A DNA stretch of 64,000 bases, taken from QWHO01 sp021404945 (GTDB taxonomy: Bacteria > Vulcanimicrobiota > Xenobia > Xenobiales > QWHO01). The notes beneath the pieces were generated by a model. It was not told the origin of the DNA and made no database searches. It worked only from the letters and a program-made list of their open reading frames with translations. Shown here piece by piece: positions 34,653 through 43,706 of this stretch (position 1 is its first letter; each line of letters begins with the position of its first letter). The DNA is taken from positions 45,755 to 109,754 of the forward strand of contig CAUJEN010000109.1 in the NCBI GenBank assembly GCA_963169765.1, in the 5' to 3' direction. The position numbers and the translations under genes are program-made.

Positions 34653-37185
34653 CTTGACCAGCTATTTCAAGCACAGGTGGCGGAAGCCCCTGAGGCAGGC
34701 TCGTCTGCCTCGTCGCCTTCTCTTGCAGACTTACCAGGGGTTGGGCGAGTTCCTATCCCACGGAGGGAAGCTGCATCGAGCGTTTCCTGTCTTGCTGGTG
34801 CAGACTGAGCTGGCTGCCCGCGATCCGGAGCGCGACGGGGAGATCCTCGAGATGCTCAGCACCGCATGCGCGGGGGTTTCTTTGTTCTCCCCGCTCACCG
34901 GGTTTGCTGCCCGCCGGGCTCGCGTCTATCTGCAAGGCGCTGAAGGACTCCCCGACCCCTGGCGCCGAGCCCGAGTTGTGGCCAGGTTGGCACTCGCACT
35001 GGTGAATCACGAGCCGGTGGAGTCGGTGGTTCAATTTTTGGATGAGTCCATTGATACGCTCATGCGTTGCGGCGAGGTCCATGATGTGCACGCCTCATCG
35101 ACGATGCGTCAGGCCCTCCTGTATCATTCGGGCCAGTTCGAGAGGCTCCGGTCCATCGGCGAAGAGCATTACCGATTCTTCGCTCACGGCGAGTCTGAGG
35201 AGGGGAGAGCTGGCGCTCTGTTGTACCTGGCCGTCGCGACCGGGGGCGCCTTGCCGCTTGATCTGGTGCTGGCGGAGTGCCGCAATCCTCCCTTTGAGAA
35301 CCCGGTGGCGGAAGCCTTGCTGCGCCTCGCCGTCACTCGCTTTCTCTTGAGTCAGGGCCAGAATCTTGTGGCAGCGCGCATGCTCGCCCGTCCCTCACGG
35401 GTGGGTTTTCCCATTCTAGCCGCTAGCATGAAGGCCTGGGAGGCCACCGCCTGGCGGTTGGCGGCCGAGCAGCCTGAATGCCCGCCCTGGCGGCGCACCG
35501 TGTTCTGCCGACGAGCCCGACGGGCAGCCCGGCGGGCCCTGAACGGGATGTGGGCGCCGCTGCGTCCGCACGCGCTGCGCGAACTGGCCCTGCTGGCCGC
35601 CGCCCGCGGGCGCTGGCGGCTTGCCGAGGCACGTTTTGCGGCCAGCCTTCGCGAGGCTGAGCGCTGGTGCTACGAGCACGCCTGGACCGAGCTCGAGCGC
35701 GAGCGCCTGCGCCGAGCCCGTGGTCTGCCCCACCGGGTCGAGCGGGCCGAGCAGCGCCTTGCCCGCATGGGGGCGACCTGGCATTTTGAGACCCCTCAGG
35801 CTCCACCGCCCGTGGCCGTGGTTGACCTTTTCGAGCAGACTCTGCAATGGGGTCGACGGCTGATCGGGTTGCTGGGCGGGCCAGCCGAGCTCTACCCGCA
35901 GCTGCGAGAAGCGGCTGTGGCCCTGCTGCGGCCCCAGGAGTGCCTGGTTTTGAGCTGGCCTGACTGCGCGATCCTGGCCGGCCCCCCCCGACCCTTCAGC
36001 CGGACCTTGCTCGAGAGGGCCGTCGAGCTGCCGCGCGCCGTCAGCGCTGACGAGACGGAGCTGTCGGCCAGCTTCCAGTTGTCTCGTGCGAGCTCGGTCC
36101 TGACCACGGCCGTGCGGGTGGATGGGGAGGTCGTGGCGCTGCTCTACCTGACGCACGCGCAGGTCAGCGGGCTTTTTTCCGAGGAGGACGGGCGGCGCAT
36201 CGACTTTCTGGCCTGCCTGGCCGGGGCTGCTCTGCACAACGCGCGCTGGCTGGCCGAGCGCGAGCGGGTCGAGCTCGCGCGCCTGGCGACCCGCCGCCAG
36301 CTGACCGGACTGCTCGAGAACGCTGGGATCGGCTTGGCCGTGCTGGATGAGAAGAAGACGATCCAGCGCTCCAACGCCTGGTTGAGCCAGGCTCTGGGTC
36401 AGGATCCGGTCGGTCGGCCCCTGGCCGATTTCGTGCTGGCTGTGGATCAGCGCCACCTGGCCCGGCTGGGCTCGGGTCTGGAGACCGAGCTGCGCTTCCT
36501 GCGTCCCGATCGAAGCTTGCTCTGGGCCCGGTGTGGCCTGAGAAATCTCGACGGCAACTCGGTCTTGAGCGTGCTTGACATCACCCAGCGTCGCCAGCAA
36601 GGCCTGGCCAGGTTTCTTGAGGACGAGCGCCGACTTCTTAGCTCGGAGCTGCACGATGGCGTCGCGGGCGACCTGGCAGCGCTCGCATTCAGCCTGGCCG
36701 ACCCCGGCGTCGATCGCGGGCAAGCTCTGGCCACGGTCCGCCGATTGCGAGCCGAAGCCGAGCGTCTGGGCGGTTGCGATCCGCATGCGGAGGAGACTCT
36801 CGCCGAGCAGGTCGCCCGCTTTGCCAGGGAAAGCGGTCTGCCGGTCGAGACCGAGCTGTGCGAGCCAGGCTCCGGGTTGCCCGCTCAGTTCTGTGGCCGC
36901 ATCATCCAGGAAGCGCTTACCAACGCCCGCCGCCACGCTCGGGCCAGCCTGGTTCGGGTGAGCGTGCGCCAGGTGGCGGGCGGGCTGGAGGGCCTGGTCT
37001 CCGATGACGGGGTCGGCTTCGACGCGGACCGGATGGATCTCTCGGGGCCCTGCCACTTTGGCTTGCGCGGGTTTCGTCTGCGGGCGGAGTTGCTGGGGGG
37101 CTCGGTCGACATTAACTCGCGCCCGGGCCAGGGCACCCGGGTGCGATTCTTCTTGCCGGTTCCCGGGGGCCTGAGGTCGACCTGA
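34633..37185 (+). CDS. TPR-GAF-PAS-histidine kinase (second half of the kinase chain)
   Basis: 850 residues from a nominal TTG, but in frame with 32449-34617, and the sequence between the TGA and this TTG also reads as protein (EPTSQLLRALG). TPR helices (1-400), GAF domain (about 400-545), PAS domain (about 555-660: ENAGIGLAVLDEKKTIQRSN), HisKA_3 H-box (LLSSELHDGVAGD), and HATPase with N-box QEALTNARRHA and G1 DDGVGF. An intact NarL-class histidine kinase. The natural phosphoacceptor is probably the NarL regulator 110 bases downstream. Confidence 0.85.
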   Translation: MLRALGSLTSYFKHRWRKPLRQARLPRRLLLQTYQGLGEFLSHGGKLHRAFPVLLVQTELAARDPERDGEILEMLSTACAGVSLFSPLTGFAARRARVYLQGAEGLPDPWRRARVVARLALALVNHEPVESVVQFLDESIDTLMRCGEVHDVHASSTMRQALLYHSGQFERLRSIGEEHYRFFAHGESEEGRAGALLYLAVATGGALPLDLVLAECRNPPFENPVAEALLRLAVTRFLLSQGQNLVAARMLARPSRVGFPILAASMKAWEATAWRLAAEQPECPPWRRTVFCRRARRAARRALNGMWAPLRPHALRELALLAAARGRWRLAEARFAASLREAERWCYEHAWTELERERLRRARGLPHRVERAEQRLARMGATWHFETPQAPPPVAVVDLFEQTLQWGRRLIGLLGGPAELYPQLREAAVALLRPQECLVLSWPDCAILAGPPRPFSRTLLERAVELPRAVSADETELSASFQLSRASSVLTTAVRVDGEVVALLYLTHAQVSGLFSEEDGRRIDFLACLAGAALHNARWLAERERVELARLATRRQLTGLLENAGIGLAVLDEKKTIQRSNAWLSQALGQDPVGRPLADFVLAVDQRHLARLGSGLETELRFLRPDRSLLWARCGLRNLDGNSVLSVLDITQRRQQGLARFLEDERRLLSSELHDGVAGDLAALAFSLADPGVDRGQALATVRRLRAEAERLGGCDPHAEETLAEQVARFARESGLPVETELCEPGSGLPAQFCGRIIQEALTNARRHARASLVRVSVRQVAGGLEGLVSDDGVGFDADRMDLSGPCHFGLRGFRLRAELLGGSVDINSRPGQGTRVRFFLPVPGGLRST

Positions 37186-37294
37186 GCCCCGTCAGGTCAG
37201 AGGCCTTGGTCGACGGGAGGAGTGGAGCCTGGCCGATTGACGGACACTCCTTCAGCCTGTTATCCTTAGCAAATCAAACCGGCCGGGGGGGCGC

Positions 37295-37957
37295 TTGATT
37301 CGAATCCTCTACCTTGAAGATCATCTCCTTCTTCAAGAAACCATTGGTAGCTTGCTGGGTCGCTCAGGTGACATCGAGCTGGTCGGGCAGGCCCTCTCCG
37401 CGGTCGAGGGGCTACGAATGATGCAATCCCTGAGGCCGGACGTCGCCCTGGTGGACATCGAGTTGCGAGACAAGGACGGTCTCTGGTTCGTTCGAGAGGC
37501 TCGTCAGGCCGGCTCCACCACCCCCATTCTGGTCCTCACCATGCACGAGAATGACGACCACGTCGCCAACGCCTTTGAAGCCGGCGTCAACGGCTACGTG
37601 GTCAAGTCGGCCTCCTGCGAGGACGTGGTGCAGGCCGTGCGCCAGGTGGCCCAGGGCGGCTCCTACATCCACCCTCGTGTGGCCGCCAGCGTCGTGCGCA
37701 AGCTGCGCAGCCCTCGTCGCGACGAGGAGGGGGTCCTCAGCAAGCGCGAGCGGGAGATTCTCTCCCTGGCAGCCCGGGGGCGCAGCAACCAGGAGATCGC
37801 TGAGACCCTGTTCCTCTCCCTGAGCACGGTCAAGACCCACCTGCAGTCGGTCTACCGGAAGCTCGACGTGCGCGACCGCACCCAGGCCATCCTGGAGGCG
37901 ATCCAGCGCCGCGAGCTGGCCTCCAACGGCGAGCTCTCACGAACGGTCTCGGGGTGA
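37295..37957 (+). CDS. NarL/FixJ-family response regulator
   Basis: 220 residues. Receiver domain (1-120) with acidic pocket YLEDH, phospho-Asp in LVDIELRDKDG, Thr in LVLTMHEND, and Lys in YVVKSAS. LuxR-type helix-turn-helix (about 145-205): LSKREREILSLAARGRSNQE and LSLSTVKTHLQSVYRKL. TTG start with GGGGGG before it. Partner of the histidine kinase just upstream. Ends at a strong hairpin (37967-37990). Confidence 0.92.
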   Translation: MIRILYLEDHLLLQETIGSLLGRSGDIELVGQALSAVEGLRMMQSLRPDVALVDIELRDKDGLWFVREARQAGSTTPILVLTMHENDDHVANAFEAGVNGYVVKSASCEDVVQAVRQVAQGGSYIHPRVAASVVRKLRSPRRDEEGVLSKREREILSLAARGRSNQEIAETLFLSLSTVKTHLQSVYRKLDVRDRTQAILEAIQRRELASNGELSRTVSG

Positions 37958-37966
37958 ACGAAAGAA

Positions 37967-37990
37967 GGGAGCCGTCCGGGGACGGCTCCC
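37967..37990. terminator. Convergent hairpin terminator
   Basis: GGGAGCCGTC (37967-37976) and GACGGCTCCC (37981-37990), a perfect 10-bp stem with a CGGG loop. On the minus strand it is followed by TTCTTTCG, so it terminates best for the protease gene, and it also lies just after the regulator's stop on the plus strand. Confidence 0.8.
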
Positions 37991-38015
37991 TGATGGGCCC
38001 GGACCCGAAGGCCCA

Positions 38016-40088
38016 TTACCCGTCGGTTGCGCTGAGTCGGAGCTTGCGAACTCCGGTGGACTGGTTGTTGACCCAGAACCCCCGCTTGTCCGGCAGAACC
38101 GTGTCAGGAACGGACATGTCCAGCTCCTCGAAGCCGCTGAAGGGGTCCCATGCCCAGAAGCTCTTCCGCAGCGGAGGAGGCTCCGCCTGGAGCGCGGCGG
38201 GAAGGTCGGTTCCGTCCAGCTTGAAGTGCCTGGAGCTGGGCCCGATCGGTGTGGGAGCACCGACCAGGTTCCAGCCGGGGACGAGAGCAATCTCGGGGAT
38301 TTGATCGCCCAGGTTGGGATCTCCCGTTCCGTCTCCCGAGGTTTCGCCGTAGTCGGCGGTACCGGTGTAGGTATAGGTGACCTGAGGCTTGTCATTGTAA
38401 AGCCAAACTGCCCTGAAGTCGGCATTATCGGCCGGGGCCCCGGGATCGAATGTTTGCCGGTCCGCGTGCCAGAACTCGATCCGGGTCACGGCGCTCGGGT
38501 CGGAAATGTCAATTGGCCCGAGATGGTGCGTTACCCCACTGAAGGCGGAGACCAGGTTCCAACCGGGTCCAAGCGTGACGACCTCCTGCCTGGTCAGGTT
38601 CGCATCACTGTTGTCGGCGATATATTGCCAGAAGTTTGAGATCTGACGAGCACAGTCTCCGAGAGTGGCACTTCCGATGGGAACGCCATTGACACTGGCC
38701 CTGGGCGTACTGAAGTAGGCAACCGGTGTCGCTCTCGGGCTGACACTTTGGGGGTAGGCCATCACGTCGGCATATTTTATGCCGTTCGAGTCCTGAACGC
38801 TGATCCAACCTGCCGAGTAGAATGGAAAGGTGGCGTTGGGAATGCTTCCTGTTTCAGCGTTATGCCAGCACCCCAGGAGGTGCCCCAGCTCGTGTGCGGT
38901 TGTCCGAGGTACTTTGATATTGTTCGCATCCACGACCACACGGCAGTTCCCGGCGTGGAGAGCTCCGTTGAAATCATTCCCCGCGCCGCCGATGACGGCC
39001 GCTTTCCCATTTTGGGTTCGTGTGGTTCCTTGAACGAGGAGGCAGAACGCGTCAGCTCCATCAGCTTGAGCAATACTGGCCGTTGATTGCAAGCCGGTAT
39101 CATCGAGGCTCTTGGTTAGGCCAGGAGTGTCTAGTGCGTTGTCCACGAAACGGTCCGCGTCGGTGGTCAGGCTGCTATCAGCTGGGGCGGACTCGACATA
39201 GCCCGAGACCAGGTAGACCCCCGAGCAGCGAATTCGCACGGGGTCGATCGTCACGCTGCCGTCGGATGCCTCGCTGTTGAGAAGACAGAGATTGATGTAG
39301 GAGCAGGTCGTGTGCGCCAGCAAGAGCATGGCGTGCTCCTGCTCGGCGAGCGTGCCACCCGGCCGTCGCGCGTCGGCCACATTCTGGGTGTAGAGGAAGG
39401 CCAGATCGATGACCGGGGCATTGGTGGGCAAAGTCACGCTGGCAGCCTCACTCTTCCTGGCCTCTGATGGCTTCGAGGGGCTCGATGGGTCGGCCGCCTC
39501 CGGCGGGGCCAGGGAGCCGTCGGTGCCACACTGCATCGGGCTCTCTTCGACCGCGCCCGCGACGTGGCTGGCTCCAGCGCCCGACCAGGTGATCGAGAAT
39601 TCCCCCCGGCTGCAGGTGATGAAGCCCTCGTAGACCTCGCCGACGCGGGTCAGGGCCACGGCGCTCGACTCTTCGCCCGTGACGCGTCCCTGCCAGCGCA
39701 TTCCGTTCTCGATCGGCAGGCCGGGATAGATGGTGGCTTCCACGGGCTCTCCGGCTCCGAAGTCGAGCACCACCGTTCTCGACCGGTCGCTTCCAAGCGG
39801 TCCGGGTAGAGACTCCGGGTCGAGCTCGACAACCTGAGCCGATTTGAAGCTCGACTGCAGCTCGGCCCGGAGTTTGGGTTGCTCGGCAGCCGTTCGGAAC
39901 AGATTTCTGGCAGGAATCTCAACCAGCGGTCGGTCCGGGGGGACCGGGGGTAGGTCGGAGACGGTTGCACCCGTCGTGTCCGCCACCGGGCCCTCGCCCA
40001 CCCCCCCCGCTCCACAACTCACCAGGAACAGGCCGATCAAGGCGGCCAGCCAGGCCGCTCGAAAACGCATAAATCTCTTGGAAATCAC
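38016..40088 (-). CDS. Metzincin-type zinc metalloprotease lipoprotein
   Basis: 690 residues. Lipobox LFLVSC at Cys25. A propeptide-like beta domain (60-215) precedes the catalytic domain (about 220-480). The zinc site is H399-E-L-G-H403-L-L-G-C-W-H409, the full HExxHxxGxxH pattern, and DVMAYP (Met443) is a Met-turn, as in reprolysin/pappalysin-type enzymes. The C-terminal part has two GWNLV modules (LGPGWNLVSAF, LVPGWNLVGAP) also seen in the 50206-51729 protein. An extracellular, membrane-tethered protease; substrate unknown. Terminated by the hairpin at 37967-37990. Confidence 0.85.
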   Translation of the reverse strand: MISKRFMRFRAAWLAALIGLFLVSCGAGGVGEGPVADTTGATVSDLPPVPPDRPLVEIPARNLFRTAAEQPKLRAELQSSFKSAQVVELDPESLPGPLGSDRSRTVVLDFGAGEPVEATIYPGLPIENGMRWQGRVTGEESSAVALTRVGEVYEGFITCSRGEFSITWSGAGASHVAGAVEESPMQCGTDGSLAPPEAADPSSPSKPSEARKSEAASVTLPTNAPVIDLAFLYTQNVADARRPGGTLAEQEHAMLLLAHTTCSYINLCLLNSEASDGSVTIDPVRIRCSGVYLVSGYVESAPADSSLTTDADRFVDNALDTPGLTKSLDDTGLQSTASIAQADGADAFCLLVQGTTRTQNGKAAVIGGAGNDFNGALHAGNCRVVVDANNIKVPRTTAHELGHLLGCWHNAETGSIPNATFPFYSAGWISVQDSNGIKYADVMAYPQSVSPRATPVAYFSTPRASVNGVPIGSATLGDCARQISNFWQYIADNSDANLTRQEVVTLGPGWNLVSAFSGVTHHLGPIDISDPSAVTRIEFWHADRQTFDPGAPADNADFRAVWLYNDKPQVTYTYTGTADYGETSGDGTGDPNLGDQIPEIALVPGWNLVGAPTPIGPSSRHFKLDGTDLPAALQAEPPPLRKSFWAWDPFSGFEELDMSVPDTVLPDKRGFWVNNQSTGVRKLRLSATDG

Positions 40089-40163
40089 TTTCCCAGCCCC
40101 TTTCTTCCGATCGAATGAGCGCTGGAGGTACGTCCTCCAGCGCTCGTTGTGGTCGTTGTTGGA

Positions 40164-41159
40164 TTACTTGACCGTTACGGTGATCTTGGTGCCAGCTTCG
40201 ATGGGCGCGTCCAGAGCCTGAGCATTGATGATGGTCTGGCCCGCCTTCAGAGCCGTGAAAGCTCCTCCGGCATTGCGCACGAAGCCCACCGTCGGGTCCG
40301 AGGAGGACCATCGTACGTCGCTGGTGATGTCATTGAAGGCGCCGCCAAAATTGCCGGTGGCCGTAAAGTTCACGGTCTGCCCCACCGTCAGGGCCAGCTG
40401 GATGTTCTGTCCAGGTACGGGAGGCGCAGTCCCGGGAGCGTTGATGGCGATGGCCACCAGGCCCGGCAGAGGGTTGGTAACGCGGACGGCGCGTTGCGGT
40501 GAGACCGTACCCGAGCTGACATCGGTCGCCGTGACGTTGGTCACGCCTGGCGTCAGAGCGGTAAACACGCCGGTGCCCTCGGCGACCGTCCCGATGGCTG
40601 GATTGGACTCGCCCCACTGCACGGTGCCGGTCAGGTCCTGCGTGGGACCGAACGAGAAGGTTCCGGTGGCCCTCAGCCCGAGAGTGCTGCCCTGCAGAAC
40701 CAGGAAATCGCCGGCCGCATTGGTGGACTCAACCGCAATGCTGGTCAGCGTGGCTGCCTGGACCGTCATGGTGACGGCGGCCGATGTCTGGGCCACGCCG
40801 TTGACCGTGGCGGTGCCGGTGATGTCGGTGGTGCCCGCGGCCGACCCGGTGAAGACTCCGGTCCCGTCAGCCACCGTTCCAATTGCCGGGTTGCTTGTCG
40901 TCCAGGTCGCCTGGTTGGTCAGGTCCTGGGTGCTGCCGTCGGAGAAGGTGCCCGTGGCGGCGAAGTTGGCCGTGTTTCCAACTTGCACGGTGGTGGCAGA
41001 GGCTGCGATGGTCAGGCCCGTCAGGGTGGGGTCAAGAGGGGGAGGTGGGGTAGTGCCGCCGCCTCCAGAGCAGCCGATGGCAATGAAGCCTACAATTGCC
41101 ATCAGCATCGCGCAGAATATCCTCCTCGTTGTTTGGTGAATGCCCGGTGTTTTGCTCAT
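40164..41159 (-). CDS. Lipoprotein with bacterial Ig-like (Big_2) domains
   Basis: 331 residues. Signal peptide with lipobox FIAIGC. Three Ig-like repeats of about 85-95 residues, each with the Big_2 pattern (LTGLTIAAS...VQVGNTANFAATGTFSDGS; WTTSNPAIGTVADGTGVFT; ITGTATVNG). Repeats one and two are close. Such domains form extended stalks on cell-surface proteins. No catalytic part is present, so it is probably a structural or adhesive surface lipoprotein. 75 bases upstream of the protease gene on the same strand, perhaps one operon. Confidence 0.85.
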   Translation of the reverse strand: MSKTPGIHQTTRRIFCAMLMAIVGFIAIGCSGGGGTTPPPPLDPTLTGLTIAASATTVQVGNTANFAATGTFSDGSTQDLTNQATWTTSNPAIGTVADGTGVFTGSAAGTTDITGTATVNGVAQTSAAVTMTVQAATLTSIAVESTNAAGDFLVLQGSTLGLRATGTFSFGPTQDLTGTVQWGESNPAIGTVAEGTGVFTALTPGVTNVTATDVSSGTVSPQRAVRVTNPLPGLVAIAINAPGTAPPVPGQNIQLALTVGQTVNFTATGNFGGAFNDITSDVRWSSSDPTVGFVRNAGGAFTALKAGQTIINAQALDAPIEAGTKITVTVK

Positions 41160-41496
41160 GATTCCTCGCTTTGGGATTGATCACTTGCCCGGCCGAATCG
41201 TCTTGTTGACCCCAGCCCTGACCAGTGAATGAAATTTAGCAGGGGCGCCCCGGCTTTCGAATCCCTCTGGAGATTGAGCGGGCCCTGGCCGAGCGAACAG
41301 ACATTCTGGCCTCGAGGAGGATGGACCATGGATGAAAGGATGAAATCTGTGAGACGGGTCCGGGCCTTATGCACGTAGGCTGCGTAGCACGAAACAAAAG
41401 GTCGAGGCTCGCTCATCCGATCGGACAGATCGAAATCGTCCCAGCGGCCCGAGGAACGGGATTGGTGATAGCGGAACCCCGTCTCATCGCGTGGAA
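41160..41496. other. Divergent intergenic region
   Basis: 337 bases between the divergent Ig-like lipoprotein and the operon starting at 41497. It must hold promoters for both directions, but no convincing -35/-10 pair, operator or riboswitch could be identified. No coding frame stands out. Confidence 0.5.
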
Positions 41497-42432
41497 ATGG
41501 GGGACTGGTTGGTGCGAACTCGAGGACTGCTCTTAACCTTGCTCGTAAGCTTGCTCCCGGTGTCCGTGGCCCGCGCCGATGAGGCCAGCGGTGGAGCCCT
41601 GTATGTCAGGAACCTGGGCGACCAGCCTGTCCGCATCGAGCTCACCTGGCCGACTTCGCAGTGGTTCGTTCACTACCAACCCAACGGTGGCAGCTCTCTG
41701 ACCGATGGCACCAACATGGGCTGGTGGGTCATCTGGGAGAAGCTCGGCTCCTGGACCGTGGGACCGGGCGAGTCGGGCTATCTGACCCAGGACTGCAAGA
41801 ATGTCAAATGCTACTTCTTCTACAAAATCTCAATTGACGGAGGTAAAACGCGTCGTCTGGGCGAGGTGGCCAGATGGACGGGCGACCGCTATCTGCTCGG
41901 ATTCGAAGGACGCATCGAAGAGACCTCACAGAGGGGAGCATCTCGCTCACGGCCCACGACAACAGCCGGCAGCCGGGCATCTGACCCGCCACGCTATGGC
42001 GACCTGAGCAACATGTCTTACTCCACCCGGCCAACAGAGTCCCAGTCGACGGGCGAGCTGGTGCTTCCCCGGGAGCCATCTCCCGCAATCGTGGTCGAGG
42101 CATCCAGTGAGATCGCTCCTCTGCCTCTGGTGGTGACCGGCAAGACCGGCACCGGGCTCGACTGGGCAAGTGTCTCGCAGACCTCGACGGGGTTGGTGGT
42201 GAGCGCGGGTCTGGGAGAAGCGGTGGAGTCTGGCCGGGTCCGCCTGTCGATGCGATTGGCCGAGGCGACCGAATGGGAGTTTGTGAAAGATGGGGGAGTC
42301 GTGGCCACGCCCGGGCCAGGAGAGGTGGTGTTGCAGGTTGGGCATCGCCTGGCTCCCGCCTGTCGGCTGCGACTGCAGCTGTTCGACAGCAGCGGTCGGC
42401 TGATTTCGTCGTTGGAGGGTACTCTCCCATGA
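41497..42432 (+). CDS. Exported hypothetical protein, first gene of three-gene operon
   Basis: 311 residues from the ATG at 41497 (a GTG six bases earlier is also possible). A signal peptide of about 28 residues ends ARADEA. The N-terminal half (30-150) is a Trp-rich beta domain with a Cys pair (DCKNVKCYFFY). Residues 150-215 are a low-complexity Ser/Thr/Pro linker. The C-terminal domain (220-311) is beta-rich. Family not recognised. The stop overlaps the next start (ATGA). Confidence 0.65.
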   Translation: MGDWLVRTRGLLLTLLVSLLPVSVARADEASGGALYVRNLGDQPVRIELTWPTSQWFVHYQPNGGSSLTDGTNMGWWVIWEKLGSWTVGPGESGYLTQDCKNVKCYFFYKISIDGGKTRRLGEVARWTGDRYLLGFEGRIEETSQRGASRSRPTTTAGSRASDPPRYGDLSNMSYSTRPTESQSTGELVLPREPSPAIVVEASSEIAPLPLVVTGKTGTGLDWASVSQTSTGLVVSAGLGEAVESGRVRLSMRLAEATEWEFVKDGGVVATPGPGEVVLQVGHRLAPACRLRLQLFDSSGRLISSLEGTLP

Positions 42433-43706
42433 GACTCTGGGTGTTGCTGGTCCTGTTCTTGCTTGCCCCCGCGGTCAGGGCTGAGCCAGGTATCGCCGTG
42501 CTGACCAACTCCAAGAACGAATCGGTGAGCAGTCGGGCCACCGAGGTGAAGAGTTGGCTCTATAAGCTGCGCCAGAAGAACGGTCTGGAGGACTTCCAGT
42601 TGGCCATCTTTACGGTGGACATGGCCGACTCTCGCCAGGCGTCGGAATGGATCCGGCGGTTCGAGGTTCGTCCATCCGACCTGCCGGCCCTGGCTTACGT
42701 CAAGCGGCAGGGCAACAAGGTCACCGAGGTGGGAACCCTCATCCGAAGCTTTCCAGACCCATTCAGGGCCGCTCAGTCGGCCTTCAAGTATGCCCACGGC
42801 GAGGACCCGAGCATCAAGGTGGTTGAGCTATTGACTGGCCTGTCCATCACCAGCCGACCGGAAGGGGCCACGGTCGTGGTGGATGGGGTCGAGGTGGGAT
42901 TGACCCCCGCGGTCGAGCTTCCCGTGCGGGCAGGCCAGATACGGGTCGAGCTGATCCATCCCGATTGTCAGAGATGGCAGCAGACGGTTCAGGTTGCTCA
43001 GGCCCAGGTGCGCGAGATCGACGCCGAGCTCCAGGTCCTGTCCGGCGCCCTGGCCCTGGAGTCGGAAGTGCCGATGCAGGTGTGGGTCGATGGCGAGTCG
43101 CGCGGGGAGTCGCCACTTGAGCTGACCGGTCTTTCGCCCCGGACCCTCCAGGTGCGTTGTCAGGCAGGCAACGGTGCCGAGGTCGAGTTCACGGTGAAGG
43201 TTGCCGGGGGCAAGCGCACTCAGGTCCGCGTTCCTGCGCCGAGCCTGCCCAGACGGAGAGTGGCCAGCGAGATCGTGGATGCTCGAGGTACCCGAATGGC
43301 GGGCCGAGATGTGAATGGGGCGAGCTACGATGTCGCTGTAGAACTGAGTCTTCCCCGGCTCTCCGACGCCATTCACGGGGCCTTGAGCGCCTCGGAGCAG
43401 ATCGAGATCTGCGACAGCCAGGCCAACTGGGATGTAGGGCTGCGGTGGCGTTTTACAGCTGGAGGACAGATGGGCAAAGTCGTGGGGCAGGTGGAGCTGG
43501 TGGACCGAACCGGCGCGCGTCTGGCGTCGTTCTCGCGAGAAAAGGGCATGCCGTTGATTTCCTTCAACTTCTCCGGCGCTGCCCAGGCGCGGGCCGAGGA
43601 GATCGCCAGGGAGCTCGTTCCCCAGGTGCTGGCTCGCCTGGCCGAGCTGCCGGCGCCCAGCAGTCCCGGGCTGACTCCGGAAATCACAATCGGTCCTCTG
43701 CCGTGA
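42429..43706 (+). CDS. Exported protein with thioredoxin-like and PEGA domains
   Basis: 425 residues. Signal peptide (1-19). Residues 22-120 resemble a thioredoxin-like fold without the active-site cysteines (WLYKLRQKNGLEDFQLAIFTVD, then RPSDLPALAYVKRQGNKV). Two PEGA-type domains follow (SITSRPEGATVVVDGVEVGLTP; ALESEVPMQVWVDGESRGESP), small beta units seen in surface proteins. A C-terminal alpha/beta domain (about 270-420) is unassigned. Coupled by overlapping start and stop codons to both neighbours. Confidence 0.7.
   Translation: MRLWVLLVLFLLAPAVRAEPGIAVLTNSKNESVSSRATEVKSWLYKLRQKNGLEDFQLAIFTVDMADSRQASEWIRRFEVRPSDLPALAYVKRQGNKVTEVGTLIRSFPDPFRAAQSAFKYAHGEDPSIKVVELLTGLSITSRPEGATVVVDGVEVGLTPAVELPVRAGQIRVELIHPDCQRWQQTVQVAQAQVREIDAELQVLSGALALESEVPMQVWVDGESRGESPLELTGLSPRTLQVRCQAGNGAEVEFTVKVAGGKRTQVRVPAPSLPRRRVASEIVDARGTRMAGRDVNGASYDVAVELSLPRLSDAIHGALSASEQIEICDSQANWDVGLRWRFTAGGQMGKVVGQVELVDRTGARLASFSREKGMPLISFNFSGAAQARAEEIARELVPQVLARLAELPAPSSPGLTPEITIGPLP

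Noticed and set aside
41240..41290. tRNA-like T-loop sequence (TTCGAATCC)
   Set aside because: No acceptor stem, anticodon arm or CCA end could be built around it.
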